Shown here: one piece after another, positions 46,470-57,782 of the stretch | Numbering within the stretch: the first letter of the stretch is position 1 | Layout: every line of letters begins with the position of its first letter | DNA from: Saccharina japonica | Taxonomy: Eukaryota > Sar > Phaeophyceae > Laminariales > Laminariaceae | NCBI GenBank assembly: GCA_008828725.1 | Contig: MEHQ01001845.1 | Span: forward strand, 242,298 to 306,297 | Reading direction: 5' to 3' | Length of the DNA: 64,000 bases | The notes under the pieces: model-generated | The model's database searches: none | The model's input: the letters and a program-made list of their open reading frames with translations, nothing else | What the model was told of the DNA's origin: nothing | Translations under genes and position numbers: made by a program

Positions 46470-46599
46470 ATGTCGCGCAAGGAGACCACCATGGCACCGC
46501 GTCTGCGGGAAGGGTGCATCCTGTACTTCTTCCTGTTCATGTCACACGGGGTGGTTGGGCCATTCCTTCCCCTTATCTGGCAAGACAAGGGCTTCACAG
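46470..46599 (+). CDS. First exon of an MFS-like transporter
   Basis: The ATG at 46,470 opens MSRKETTMAPRLREG, followed by a hydrophobic helix ILYFFLFMSHGVVGPFLPLI and WQDKGFTG. A short basic N-terminus, a first membrane helix with GxxGPFLP and a following WxxKGFT turn are what I expect at the start of MFS_1-like major facilitators. A second in-frame ATG lies at 46,491. A strong donor, CACAG/GTGAGC, ends the exon at 46,599; reading on gives a stop 9 codons later. No further exons were recognised to 47.4 kb, so the gene continues with long introns or is a captured fragment. Substrate unknown. Confidence 0.55.
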
Positions 46600-47362
46600 G
46601 TGAGCTTTTTTTTGTTAAAAGTTAGAGAAGTCTCGTGCCGAATCTTTTGTCTTTGGCATACGTACAAAATGCCCTTATGTCCGGAAATTTAATGATTGTT
46701 TACATTTGATGTTGATACCCGAGCGGTCCTTACATATCGGTGTACAATGGTTCTTCTTCGTAGTTGTCGTACTGCTGTGCTGCCTGTAGTTGCTGCTTTT
46801 TGAGTACGAACAGCAGCCAGGCAGCACTGCCGTACAGAGGTCGGCCACTGTCGTTCGCTGAAGAGGCGTGGACTTGAATACGGCGGTACGCGACAACACT
46901 CCAGAATTTGTCACTTAATAATTTCAGGCTCGACTTTCAGACGAGAATAAGAACATGGCCCATTTTGTACTGAAAAAAATGTACCAGGTAGGAAACAACC
47001 TGCTTTACATAAGAACTCCAGCCTGGCTAGAAATAAGGGATTCTTAACTACTACTGTCGTATACTATTTAATACTACTACTGTATGTACGTGAAAGTGCA
47101 TTTGACCACCACGTACAGAATACACAACACCACCAGCCGAAGTCATTGATGCCACATGGTTTTCACATGAGTTGTGAATAGGCAGTATATCTAAACATCG
47201 GATTATGCTATATACGAGGTATCATATTATACGTATTAATCTGATAGGATGATAGGATGATAGGAGTGTGTGTCTGGTGTAACCCCCTAAAAACTGGTCC
47301 CACATATTCGGGGACGAACTACTTGGAATAAGTGTGTGATATTTTTTTCAGTTCTGAGTGGG
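46600..47362. other. Presumed intron/intergenic, no further exon seen
   Basis: Contains a decayed relative of the TA-flanked MITE near 46,975-47,050 and a short GATAGGAT triplication at about 47,245-47,263. No second transporter exon was identified. Confidence 0.4.
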
Positions 47363-47366
47363 TTAA

Positions 47367-47455
47367 CCCTTATAGTACTGGAGTCCCGTTTTGGGGACAA
47401 ATTACGTAGAATTAGAGTGGTTTATCCCCAAAAAGGGACTGCAGTCCTAAAGGGG
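47367..47455. mobile_element. piggyBac-type MITE with TTAA duplication
   Basis: Flanked by TTAA at 47,363-47,366 and 47,456-47,459. The left end CCCTTATAGTACTGGAGTCC and right end (inverted, CCCCTTTAGGACTGCAGTCC) form a near-complete terminal repeat on an 89-bp body. The TTAA site and CCC-TT start are piggyBac features. Confidence 0.7.
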
Positions 47456-47469
47456 TTAACATTAAACAC

Positions 47470-48808
47470 TTTCTTTCTACTCAACCACATCAGTACACCC
47501 AGTGCCTGTCCTGATTCCTAATCCTAGAGATACAAAATCTGTGGTCACAGACTGACTGTGAAACAGAGAAAAAACAAAACAAAATAAACGCTAATTAATG
47601 GGTAAAGCAAGCGATATGCTAACGTACCGGGTACGACAACACAACGACACGAGCCGAACCAAAAAATAAGAACAAAAATACAATACAAAAACGAATTCTG
47701 AAATGAAACATAATACAAATGACGCAGGGAGACAGAAGCGCCCCTAGAAGAATTGCACACGTGCCCAAGAGGAACAGATAACTGCTGCACGGGCGAGGCA
47801 ACACGAAAAAGAGGAAGACACCGGCATAGGGCGGACACAAAGGGAGAAACAAGGAGAAAAAGCAAGAAAGAAGATACGAGAGAGGAAAAGAGAAAAGTCG
47901 TTCTAAAGGCAAGCTCAAGGCGATGGTAATAACAAGTTCCTGTCTCTGCTATAAAAACCGATACGGGGACCATGTCACACCTTCTGCCATCTCCTTCCCA
48001 CTCTAAAAAAAAACGGCGTCAAGAGCCGGTACTGCCTCTGCCGCGTCCCCCCCTGTGAACGACTCAACAAGAAAGAAACAAAACAAATGAAACAATAAAT
48101 ATAATTCATATGCTATTAATAGTCGAGCCGATACTTTGCCGCACGATCTACCATTGTGTTTCTGCATTCGTCGACAGCTAGCTGTATCAGTACGGCCGCC
48201 CCTGCCCCCCCCCCCTCTCCTGGTCGCCTCTCTTGGCGTCCTCAGCTGTATGCCGTAGCCAGCTCCTCTCCGCTTCGGCCCTGTGCCACCTCGCCATACC
48301 ATGAAATGGTCTGCCGCCTCGCCGACCCCCCGATACCACATCCCACTCTTCTTAGCCGCCCTCGGCCATAGGACCGTCTCTGCCCCGAACATTAAATGAG
48401 AGCTTTCTGTGAAGCCCTCTGTCGCTCGAAAAACCCTGAGGCCATCTGCTAGACATTGTGCCCAGTTCATTTCTGGTCGGCCGGGTCCCGGGTTCGTCCC
48501 ACCGACGATCGCCCCAAACATCACTCGCTTGGTCAGCCGCTCATTGGTCGTGCGCTGTACGGCCCCCGCAAAGAGGAGGCGTCGTTTGCGGATGGTCGTC
48601 TCAACGCTCTCGCATTGTGCCTTCTTGAGAGCCTTGGCGTGCGACATGAGATGGTCGGTGCGTTGTCGGCGCTGGAAACCAATGATTTGTAGGAGGAAGG
48701 TGTGGTGTGCTATTCGGAGCTCAGTGAAGTGCTCCGTGCCAAGGATCCACGTCACACACCCGTCCAGCAGTGTCACCATCACCTCGGCCTTCAGCATGCG
48801 CACCTTAT
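47470..48808 (-). pseudogene. LINE copy 2, 3' part only
   Basis: The minus-strand frame 48,003-48,803 (266 aa) matches the last half of the LINE at 4,562-6,235 from the [14 protein letters not shown] region onward (here MRMLKAEVMVTLLDGCVTWI, then [16 protein letters not shown]) but lacks all RT catalytic motifs. The 3' UTR follows to 47,470. Homology stops at 48,808 next to repeat Q. The terminal residues differ from copy 1 through a frameshift. A typical 5'-truncated LINE insertion. Confidence 0.8.
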
Positions 48809-48853
48809 GAGTTTTGGATAAGTCAGTTATCGCTTCGTGGTTTTACGAGTGTA

Positions 48854-49510
48854 ATAATAAGTGGACTCGACTCGCTCGGTCTGGCGAGCCTCAACAGCGA
48901 GGCACTGTGGCCTTGCTAGCTGTCCACTAAAATGTGGTCACAAACTGAAGCAGGTTCTTCCGTCTTTTACATGTAGAGCATGCATGCATTTTTGTTACGA
49001 GATGATATTACAAATCCTTTGTAATGGAGCCTTCTTTATTCTTCTGCTTCACTGGCCGCCTACCCATCCTTGCATACTGACTGCACTCGCCTGATACTCG
49101 CTTACAACAGTCTCACCCGACCTTGCTGGCTTGCCATCTTGTCGTTCGATCGGAGACGACCCCAGGCTAGCGAACTTCTGAACCCTGCGTGCTCGCCATG
49201 CAACTCGAGGCAAACCAATTTATCTCCTACGACATCTCCTTCCCATAGGCTACTTGTCTTTTCTATCCAATCATATACGACGTATTCGACCCTAATACTC
49301 AAAAAGCCAAATACATGACTGGACCCGATGCACCATCAACTATTGTTCAAACGCACTGTCGTAACCCCGCACGAGTATTTTGTACTCTATTTTTTACTCT
49401 ATTTTCGCATATCATATAATCCCCCTTTTTCAGATAGTCTTTCCGCATCCTCATCTTCCTACAATAAACTTCCAAGCATCTTCTTTCAACTCTCTTTTGC
49501 TCAGATGCAT
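48854..49510. repeat. Repeat Q, copy 1
   Basis: Starts AATAAGTGGACTCGACTCGC and contains GTGGACT/GTCCACT inverted words in the first 75 bp. Other copies: 52,823-53,505 and 60,184-60,860. The 52.8-kb copy is in the segment absent from the second haplotype, so Q is a true dispersed family. No protein recognised. Confidence 0.75.
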
Positions 49511-49930
49511 GTTGCACACTTATTACAACATTCTCTCTCCCGAGCTTTTAGTAGTAAACATAGTGTTTTTACTACTCAAAAGCAACAACCGACCATTATG
49601 TAAGAAGCGTGCAACAACCCTCAACTTTTCACAGGCGATAGTCAAAATTGAATATTACTGAAACATTTAATGAATTCCAAAAATCCCAGAACCCAATTCA
49701 CTCAAAACCTGTCTTCTCATGCTAAAACTCAAAAACGCGTCAACATAATCGAAACCCCATCCTACTATTTTCCTCTATTAGTTCTCAACCTTCTTCGCGA
49801 CCTGACGGCAATCAGAAATTCTGGGCGAATCTTTCCCCGTCATCCTTCCGTCCCCATTTCCTCTAAATCAAACCCTGTCCGTGAAACCATTGCTTAAACA
49901 ACGGTCCTGTAGTATTCTCTGAACGGCGAC

Positions 49931-50524
49931 TCAGGCGCAATTTAGTAGCCAAGTTATGCCCCTCAAAGTCTCGTAGAGTGAACACCTAGAAATTACCTTT
50001 GCAGCCAACACAGAGTCAATCGTCGAATACTTCCTAATCAAACCTTCCCCGAGCATTAACTTCAACAAAATCTGGCGGTGTCGAAGTCGTCTGTTCCAAT
50101 CCCCCCAAATATCACATCCCGAACGGCTGCTTAACATATTCTGGGGGTGTTGATGCATGCGGTTCCAATCAAACACCATAGTCCCATGCAACAGGCCCAC
50201 CCAGAATCCATGAAAACATTTCCCCAAACAAACAATTATGGCGGCACAGGGTTATCGGATGTCCACTTCGGGTCGGACGCTGAGGATGCTTCCTAGCCGC
50301 CGTCCTCCTATATCCACCATGACATACTTGCGGGCTCCTTCACGCCTTTCGACAATATATCTTGCCGGTTTCTGATGCTCTGGAGTAAACACGTAACCTG
50401 TCGGGCAGTAAACAGTGCTACGCCAACGATATTCCGCGCGTTGTGCGGCGAGGCGTTCGGACGTTCGGAAACGCCTGTTATCGGCTCCTACGTCGTTGAT
50501 GATAAAGCTTCGGCACACCAACAA
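49931..50524 (-). other. Two adjacent unrecognised minus-strand frames
   Basis: 50,252-50,524 (90 aa; RSTVYCPTGYVFTPEHQKPA, then ARKYVMVDIGGRR) and 49,931-50,227 (98 aa; HRQILLKLMLGEGLIRKYST). The first is kept in the other duplicate (61.6-61.87 kb). They lack start/splice support and known domains. They may be a decayed mobile-element protein. Confidence 0.25.
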
Positions 50525-51723
50525 AACATTATTAACATATTAATGCTGATCTATATTCACTGCTACAATCAACGATTCGTGCGATAATAGTACTTGAGTT
50601 CGTTCAAAGAGTCCTGGAATGGGTCTGGAAAGTCAAACGATACCCTCTCCCTCAGCGAAAATGAAAGCGGGAGGGAAATCAGCGGCAGAAAACAAATTGG
50701 GGTTTTTCGCGGCTTGACACTCTACTATACGACCGTCTATCTACCATTCGGATTTCCCTCTCGCTGACATACCGACCTGCTAAACGTATCGTTCGACCGA
50801 TGCCCGCGTACGAGATCGATCGGTGTTATGTTGGGTGGGACGGTTACCGAAACCGACTGTAGTTTCTACCACATTATCCTACACCAAACCTGATCTATAC
50901 CCTAGACTATGCCAGGAACCCTGATGAACTGCCGGTTATCCAACTGATTGATCGATAGAGACAACACTGGCACTCATAGTGTTTCCCGGGGACAGACTAA
51001 TGTTATTCAAAAGGAACAGAGGCAGTTGGCATCCACTTGTATCAACCACCACTTCGGTCGGACTCCAAGGTTCCAGGAGCCGAGCAAAGTAAAACCCCGT
51101 CGATACTGGCCAACTGCTGCGTGTTCCCATGCAAAGGATGATCAAATATTTCTTGACCATTGACGCTCACAGACGCGCTGAACTGCTGATAGCGAAGCGG
51201 CGCCCGATGCGAGCATACTCTCGAACAATGACTACGATACAAACGACTGCGGGGGACCCGTACCTATCAAAGCTTTGCCGGCCCGCGAGCGTCTCGCATG
51301 CGGTCCTGCGTGTACTTTGACGTGGGGTGTCTGGTGAGAGGGGTTCGTTTTTATAACTCCTCTCTCTGAAACGTTGAAATTCTGGCAAACAAAAACAAAA
51401 CAAACTGGGGTGTCTATATCACAAACGTGTCTATCACAGACGGGTTTCGGGAGTCTGCATCCTCATGATGAGACTCTGACCACGCTGGTAACCAAATTGA
51501 CTTTTCTGTTACAACCGACAAAGGCGGCGGCTTGCCGTCCCCACCGACCGAGAGGATGTGCGTACGACGTTTAAGCGACAGCAAAGGGGATTTCGTCGGC
51601 GCTACAGGCTCGATTAACTTGGAAATTTACGTGGGTGTCGCGCCGCCTGCTTCAGCGATCAGCGACAAGGGTGCAACACTGTAGGGATTTGAAACGTCTC
51701 CGCAATCAACATTACTCTGCAGT

Positions 51724-52149
51724 TCACCTAAACAAGGAACCTTGCCAACAGCCCTTGTTTTCTGGCCCTGGATAAGGGAAGGGTGTAATGGGCGAAGCCA
51801 GCCTCATGCGTGGCTCCGCGCTACCAATTACACCCAACGGGCTCGTCTGTACAAACGACCGGGGATCATCCACATCCCCTCCTAATTTTCTGATATCAGT
51901 AGCCTGGGCATCGAAACATGGCTCATCCATGCTCCGATCTGAAGTCGCTGGTAAACGCAGGCCATGACCCCCGTGTTTACCTGCTTCTCGTTGTTCGACG
52001 GAAAATACCACTCTATTCTCGGTGGGTTGCATATTTCCGCTAAACTGCGTAACAATCCGTACTGCACCATTCTCGGACAGTCTGATAGATTTGCTACACT
52101 TTGGTCCGGGCGGTATCGCATCACCCTTCAAAGAGGGGCAATACGACAA
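51724..52149 (-). other. Unrecognised 141-aa frame
   Basis: Frame with GKHGGHGLRLPATSDRSMDE and RKLGGDVDDPRSFVQTSPLG. In the duplicate (63,065-63,373) the C-terminal 102 residues are nearly identical, but an upstream change closes the frame before MQPTENRVV, arguing against selection on a 141-aa product. No domain recognised. Confidence 0.2.
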
Positions 52150-52822
52150 AACACGAACCGGGGAGTCTGCACTAAACTGTCGGCAGGCAGACAGCGGCGA
52201 TAAAGGGAAGTCCTGTTACTTCGCTGTCTTCTACAAGTGGAAAACTGCCGAAGGTGCCACCGACGTAGGTCGGCTTCCTACGTCGTCGGCATTCTATGGT
52301 GACGGACTACCCGGAAATGAGCGTATTTGCTCGTATGTGCGAAAAAATAAAATTTGATTTCGCTGGGGCCCAAAGCTTGTGACCGCTGTGTGGTGCTGTC
52401 AACCCTGACTGGTATGTGTGTACCACGTTGGTCACTACTCGTACGTCACAGCAACGCACGGAAGGGCTCGTATCGCCTAACGAGTGATAAAACCAACGCG
52501 CGGACGTACGCGCTTGAGTGAGAGGCCGCTAGCAACGAAAGGCAAGGCTGCGGAAACCGAAAACAAGGCAGACAATTGAGCGCAAACTGCTGTGTGCTGC
52601 GATACAGCAGCAGCAGCAGAATTCAGCGCATCAGCAGTACTGCTGTACTGCGGTATACAGCAGTAGTATACAGCGATATGATCAGAAATGTCAAGCGGCG
52701 CAATATACAATCGTGATGAAGATGGCTACAAATCGGAAATGATCATTCATTTCTCCGACCGGGACTCCAAGCGTTTGCGAGCACACACCCCAAAAGACGG
52801 TATCCATAACGACGCCAGTGTA

Positions 52823-53505
52823 ATAATAAGTGGACTCGACTCGCTCGGTCTGGCGAGCCTCACCAGCGAGGCACTGTGGCCTTGCTAGCTGTCCACTAAA
52901 ATGTGGTCACAAACCGAAGCAGGTTCTGCCGTCTTTTTCGTGTAAAGCATGCATGCGTTTCTGCTTGGAGTGTAACGAGATGAGATTACAAATCCTTTGT
53001 AATGGAGCCGTCTTTATTATTCTGCTTCACTGGCCGCCTACCAATCCTTGCATACTGACTGCACTCGCCTGATACTCGCTTACGACAGTCTCACCCGACC
53101 CCGCTGGCTTGCCATCTGGTCGTTCGATCGGAGACGACCCCAGGCTAGCGAACTTCTGAACCCTGCGTGCTTGCCATGCAACTCGAGGCAAACCAATTTA
53201 TCTTCTACGACATCTCCTTCCCATAGGCTACTTGTCTCTTCTATCCAATCATACACGACGTATTCGACCCTAATACTCAAAAAGCCTAATACATGACTGG
53301 ACCCGATGAATGAACCATCAACTATTGTTCAAACGCACTGTCGTACCCCCGTACGAGTATTTTGTACTCTATTTTCCCATATAATATAATCCCCCTTTTT
53401 CAGATAGTCTTTCCGCATCCTCATCTTCCTACAATAAACTTCCAAGCAACTTCTTTCAACTCTCTTTCGCTCAGATGCATGTTGCACACTTGTTACAACA
53501 CGAGT
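52823..53505. repeat. Repeat Q, copy 2
   Basis: Matches 48,854-49,510 with scattered differences; homology stops at GCACACTTGTTACAACA. Confidence 0.75.
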
Positions 53506-53610
53506 TACCTATATTAAAAAAAATAAACAAAACACAGCTGTGAGATCGAGGATTTTATCGAAACTTATCTTTGCAAGCTGAGTGGGATACTTCTATACAC
53601 ATTATTTGGC

Positions 53611-54481
53611 ACTAGCCAAAATTAGGTATACCTACGCACTTTGAGCCATTTATAGGTACACTGCGTAATGTATACCGTTAACGGCTTCCGGGCCCGCCTG
53701 ATATTGGGCCTGCGCTCCATTGTACCTACAAATGGCTCAAAAGTGCGTAGGTACACCTATTTTCGGCTACTCAATGTGCGTATCACCTATTTTTGGCTTC
53801 AACTGTACCTGTAAATGGCTCAAACGATCACTTTTTGGCAACTCAAACATAGACAGACGGCCAGACATTCCCCACGTTATTTGCTGTGGAATGTTGTTCC
53901 AGACCGCGCCGACGGCTGTGTAACTTAGACCCCCTCGTAACCGTATGGTATCACTCTGTACACGTATATAATATACACCAAAGTTTCTTTCACTATATAC
54001 TGCACTACAGTATGTATATTGTACTTTCAGCATAACGGCATGGAAACACTTGTCATTGTTGTTTCTCCGCATCGTATATATGTGTGTGCGTAGGAGGGGT
54101 GTCGTATTGAATACGTATGCATTGATCGCGATACGATTTCTCGCTTGTAGGTAATGCGTGATAACTCCGCAGTGTGTCAGTGGTCTTACTGGTACCGTCG
54201 GCTGGTTGACAGTCCCGGCATCTGACGTGGCCGTCTGTCTATATTTCAGTTGCCAAAAAGTGATTGTTCGAGCCATTTATAGGTACAGTTGAAGCCAAAC
54301 ATAGGTAATACGTACATGGAGTAGACGATAATGGGTGTACCTACGCACTTGAGCCCTTTGTAGGTACAATGAAGCGCAGGCCCAATACCAGGCGGGCCCG
54401 GAAGACGTGTCCGGTGTACATTACGCAGTGTACCTATAAATGGATCAAAGTGCGTAGGTATACCTATTTTTGGCTAATGCC
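53611..54481. mobile_element. Fold-back element with arms of about 255 bp
   Basis: Left arm 53,611-53,868 and right arm about 54,228-54,481 are inverted copies containing TAGGTATACCTACGCACTTT, CTTCCGGGCCCGCCTG and GGCTCAAACGATCACTTTTTG-like blocks. The interior is about 360 bp. Motifs of the GTACCTA/TAGGTAC and GAGCCATTTATAGGTAC type recur several times per arm. No clear target duplication. Confidence 0.8.
53767..54276 (-). pseudogene. Captured fragment resembling a LINE RT C-terminus
   Basis: The 169-aa frame spans the fold-back interior plus the inner parts of both arms. The central part reads TVPVRPLTHCGVITHYLQAR, RTHIYTMRRNNND, YSERNFGVYYIR and LSYTAVGAVWNNIPQQI. The order 'R-rich, then SF/Y-x-A-x-x-x-WN-x-IP' resembles the end of CR1/jockey-type reverse transcriptases (family usually SFxYxxxxxWNxLP). 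No RT core is present. The open frame across both arms may be partly coincidence. Confidence 0.45.
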
Positions 54482-54649
54482 ATACGTTATATGTGCGAGG
54501 TTCGAGGCGTGTATCAGATATTAAAATAGTGTTTACACGACCTAATTGATACCTGGTACAACACGTACCCTCACGCCCTGACCCCTGACACCGGCCCCCG
54601 CCACAAGACAAAACAGAATACGAGGAAGGGCAGGTTGTACGTAGCGAAG

Positions 54650-55900
54650 AAATGTTGAAAATCAAATCGATTTGCAGACGACGTTTTTTTGTTATGAATC
54701 GGATTGAAATCATTTCGATTCGGTGGAAAATGCGAAAATTAAGCTTTGTTTGGGTTCTATCGGGAAACCACATACATACTTAAAATAGTGTACGAACCAG
54801 GTATGCACGTTCTGGGATTTTGCATGAGATCAGAATAACGCAGCATATTACACAACAACACCCGGTTGACAAGTACCCCGAGGAGAGCAGATGAGAGAGA
54901 CGGGGGCGTGCATTGTCGCGTGCGCGCCAGCGACAGCCTACTCTGTGTTTTTCAAAGCTCAGGCTAGGAAGCTATCTCTCCGATCCTCTCTTGGGTGGCC
55001 AGAAGAGGGACACCCTCCCCTTGAACGCCATGCATGGGGCAGCGACGGCGATGCAGCTGTCGGAGTCTTGAGTTTTTCCTCCGTGTTTTAGGTCGATATC
55101 TCTTGGGTTTCGTGTCACTCGGCCGATCGATCTGTTGAAACAAAAGGGCCCTGGTCCCTCGCGCGACCGATTTGTTTTTTTTTAGATGCTGCCGCCGGGC
55201 GACGCTACTGTGCTATGGTCTGTAGCCGTGAGCACGACTATCGCCCCGATTACCACCCGTTGAAGTCCACGATTCTTCACCCTGTTGGTGGTTGTCGACA
55301 ATGCCCCAACTGTGCGATGGATTGCCTCGGGGACGTTGGCCCAGTGTGAACATTCCATACAAGTTGGATGGCCGCCCCCCCCCCCAATAAAATCGATAGA
55401 CATCGAATAGATTCGATTTGCACGAGAAAACGTCTTTGGCGTCGGGACTTGTTTTCGCAATTCGATCTGATCGACTTTCCCTCGCCCTAAATCACGACAG
55501 GCAATCGTGGACGAAGCTTGATAGTGAATCTCCCCGACGTAGCTATATAAGGCACTCTGGGTGGCCAAGGGTATGTTATACGCGGCTCCATGAACTTGGA
55601 GTTTTTTCCAGCTACAGCATCCAAGTTGGCCGGGTCAACCTAGAGAACCCTTCCAAGTACAGCATCCCAGCATTGACCACTGACATTTATTGGGTTAAGG
55701 GTTAGAGTTCGGGTCAGAGGGTCGACTTGAGGCTTCAAGCACAAAACCACCGTAAAAAATCACTATCAAAGTGTGTCCACCTCAATTACAAATGCCTTGT
55801 TGATGGTCCATTTTTCACCAATACCATCAGATGAAACTTCGATTAGATTCATGAAGAAAAAAACGATTCTAAATCGATTCGATTTGAAACTTTTCTTCGG
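54650..55900. repeat. AATCGATT-rich composite repeat, copy 4 (diverged)
   Basis: Collinear in order with the 1-2,260 array: CCCGGTTGACAAGTACC, CTCCGTGTTTTAGGTCGAT, CCGGGCGACG, ACAAGTTGGATGG, then the GGTTAGGG-bearing short unit (55,540-55,790) and the start of the next long unit. A G/C run at about 55,372-55,385 is copy-specific. This shows that the long and short parts form one composite family. Confidence 0.7.
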
Positions 55901-55964
55901 GCGAAGATCATAATATAAATAGAACATAGGGTGTAGGCATAATTCAATGCGAAACGACGAGGGG

Positions 55965-56130
55965 AAAAAAAAGCTGAAGTCTTCTCGCGATAAAAATGCA
56001 AGGCAAGAAGCGTACGAGTGGGGGAGGAGGGAGAAGAGCCTACTTTGTGACCCCGGATCTGAGATACGACTAGGGAGCAGAGAGAAAGAAAGGGCGAAGC
56101 TAATGAACGGGATGTACAAAAAATTAAAAT
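55965..56130 (+). mobile_element. tRNA-derived SINE body, copy 5
   Basis: Plus-strand body with TCTCGCGATAAAAATGCAAG, GTGGGGGAGGAGGGAGAAGA and GTGACCCCGGATCTGAGATA, ending A-rich. No tRNA-like head. Confidence 0.75.
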
Positions 56131-56149
56131 AGGGTGTGTTGTCCCCGTT

Positions 56150-56250
56150 ATTTTCACCCAACTAAATCAGTACACTCACTGGCTGTTCTGATTCCTAATC
56201 CTAGAGAGATACATATTATGTGGCAGAAACAAAGTGAGACGAGAGTGAAA
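56150..56250 (-). mobile_element. LINE 3' tail fragment
   Basis: CAGTACACTCACTGGCTGTT followed by CTGATTCCTAATCCTAGAGA matches the 3' end of the LINE family. Only about 100 bp are left. Confidence 0.6.
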
Positions 56251-56972
56251 TATATTTATTTGACACTATTAATATTCGCCCCCCCCACCTCCCCCGCGCG
56301 CCGACGCACCCACCTACCATAGAAGGTTTTTAGGCTGACGCGCATCGCTCGACAATGAAATGTTAGCGATACGTGATATTCGTGTTGGTTGCGGACCAAC
56401 CACCTCACAAAAACAAACCCCCGACGCTCCCAGCAACCCTCTTACCTCTTACCCACGAATTCACGCCAACAAACCCCTACCAGTTCAGCCGGTCAACAAG
56501 TTTTCTTCTCTGACGCGCATCGCTTTTAAGTGAAAGCGATCCCAAGACTGCTGTTATTGCTGGAACGCGGTACTGTAAAACTCTTAGAATCGCCAACGCA
56601 GTGCTCGTATCTTCATGCAGTTAGGAGTTCCTCGACCACTTTAAGGCGCCTGTCACGCTCCTCACTCCTATCGTTCTTGTAGTCGTGATTATTGATGGCT
56701 TTCAGCCGTATGGCTAGCAGACTCCGACGAGAGCTGCGCGCATGGGACTTAGTTTCGTCCATGAACGGAGTGCTTTCCGCCTCACGCTCCCTCGAGTAGT
56801 AGCGTACCGTACAATGCGGCGGTGGTTCAAAAAACAAAGTTCAACAACAACAAACGGTGGTGTTCCGCTTAAAGCAAGGCGTCAATGGCCTACTTAATGC
56901 GTGTCCCAGTATGGACGCATAGAGGTAGACTATGTTGTTGCTGAGGATGGTCACTCGAGGAGCTCCACAGTA
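56251..56972. other. No recognisable gene
   Basis: Two stretches share CTGACGCGCATCGCT (about 56,337 and 56,512). Otherwise short unsupported frames. Confidence 0.35.
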
Positions 56973-57135
56973 CAGAACACCAAATAAGAAACAGGAAATA
57001 TGGCCCAGGCTGGATTTCTTATTTGATAGAGGGTGCTTTCTACCCTATCTTCAAGATAACGACTCCCGAATTTCTCAGTTTCCACTAAATCTCAGCCTGG
57101 CTTTCTTGTTAGCCTGTTTCTTATTACGTGTCCTG
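56973..57135. mobile_element. TA-flanked MITE, copy 5
   Basis: CAGAACACCAAATAAGAAAC at the left and ACGTGTCCTG at the right, each next to TA. Internal match to copy 1 is high (CTTTCTACCCTA, AAGATAACGACTCCCGAATT). Confidence 0.8.
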
Positions 57136-57544
57136 TACCTGTATACCACACCCAAAACCTGATTTAGGAGGAAACCAAACGAAAAACAGTGCAAGACAAA
57201 AGTGGAACTTCGACGAGTTTGGGTTGAGGAGCCCCTCCACTCAGAAACGTGTTTTGCCAAAAAAAGGTATACCTCTATCGTAGCAGGCGTCTATGTTGCC
57301 ACCATTCGTGTGTTTGCGATACCACGAATGAAATGGCGTGCTCGCTACATATCCGAATATACCCTTAACCGCGCTGCAAGCAGTACTGTAGTAGTGTGTA
57401 GTACTCCACGTTCCGGCAGTCATCGCCTTCTACAGAGTTTATGTATTACGCTTTCGTGAACGAAAATTTGGTATCCCACAATTTCCCCGCCTAGACGACT
57501 TCGCGTAAGGTGTGTTGGTAGCGACAAGAGGTCCGCTGCGTGGA

Positions 57545-57782
57545 AGACGTGTTCGGATGCGGAAGATGGCACTTGAACCGCAAGATGCATGCGGGCTTTA
57601 TACGCGTAGCGTGGTAGCATGCGGGTGTATGCGCTTGAACGTTTCCCATCACACCAATGGCCCAGACGTGTTCGGAAGCGGAAGATGGCACTTGAACCGC
57701 GAGATGCATGAGCGCTTTATGCGCGTAGCGTGGTAGCATGCGGATGTATGCGCGAGGACGTTTCCCATCACACCAATGGCCC
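57545..57782. repeat. 119-bp tandem duplication
   Basis: Units at 57,545-57,663 and 57,664-57,782, both starting AGACGTGTTCGGA and ending CATCACACCAATGGCCC. Few differences, so recent. Confidence 0.85.

Larger units (their letters stand above)
48262..52235. repeat. Large duplicated segment, copy 1 (about 3.97 kb)
   Basis: Collinear with 59,605-63,586 at a few percent divergence, including the LINE end, repeat Q and the ORFs at 49.9-52.1 kb. The only major difference is the A-rich block at 61,375-61,613. After 52,235 the two copies part. Confidence 0.9.
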
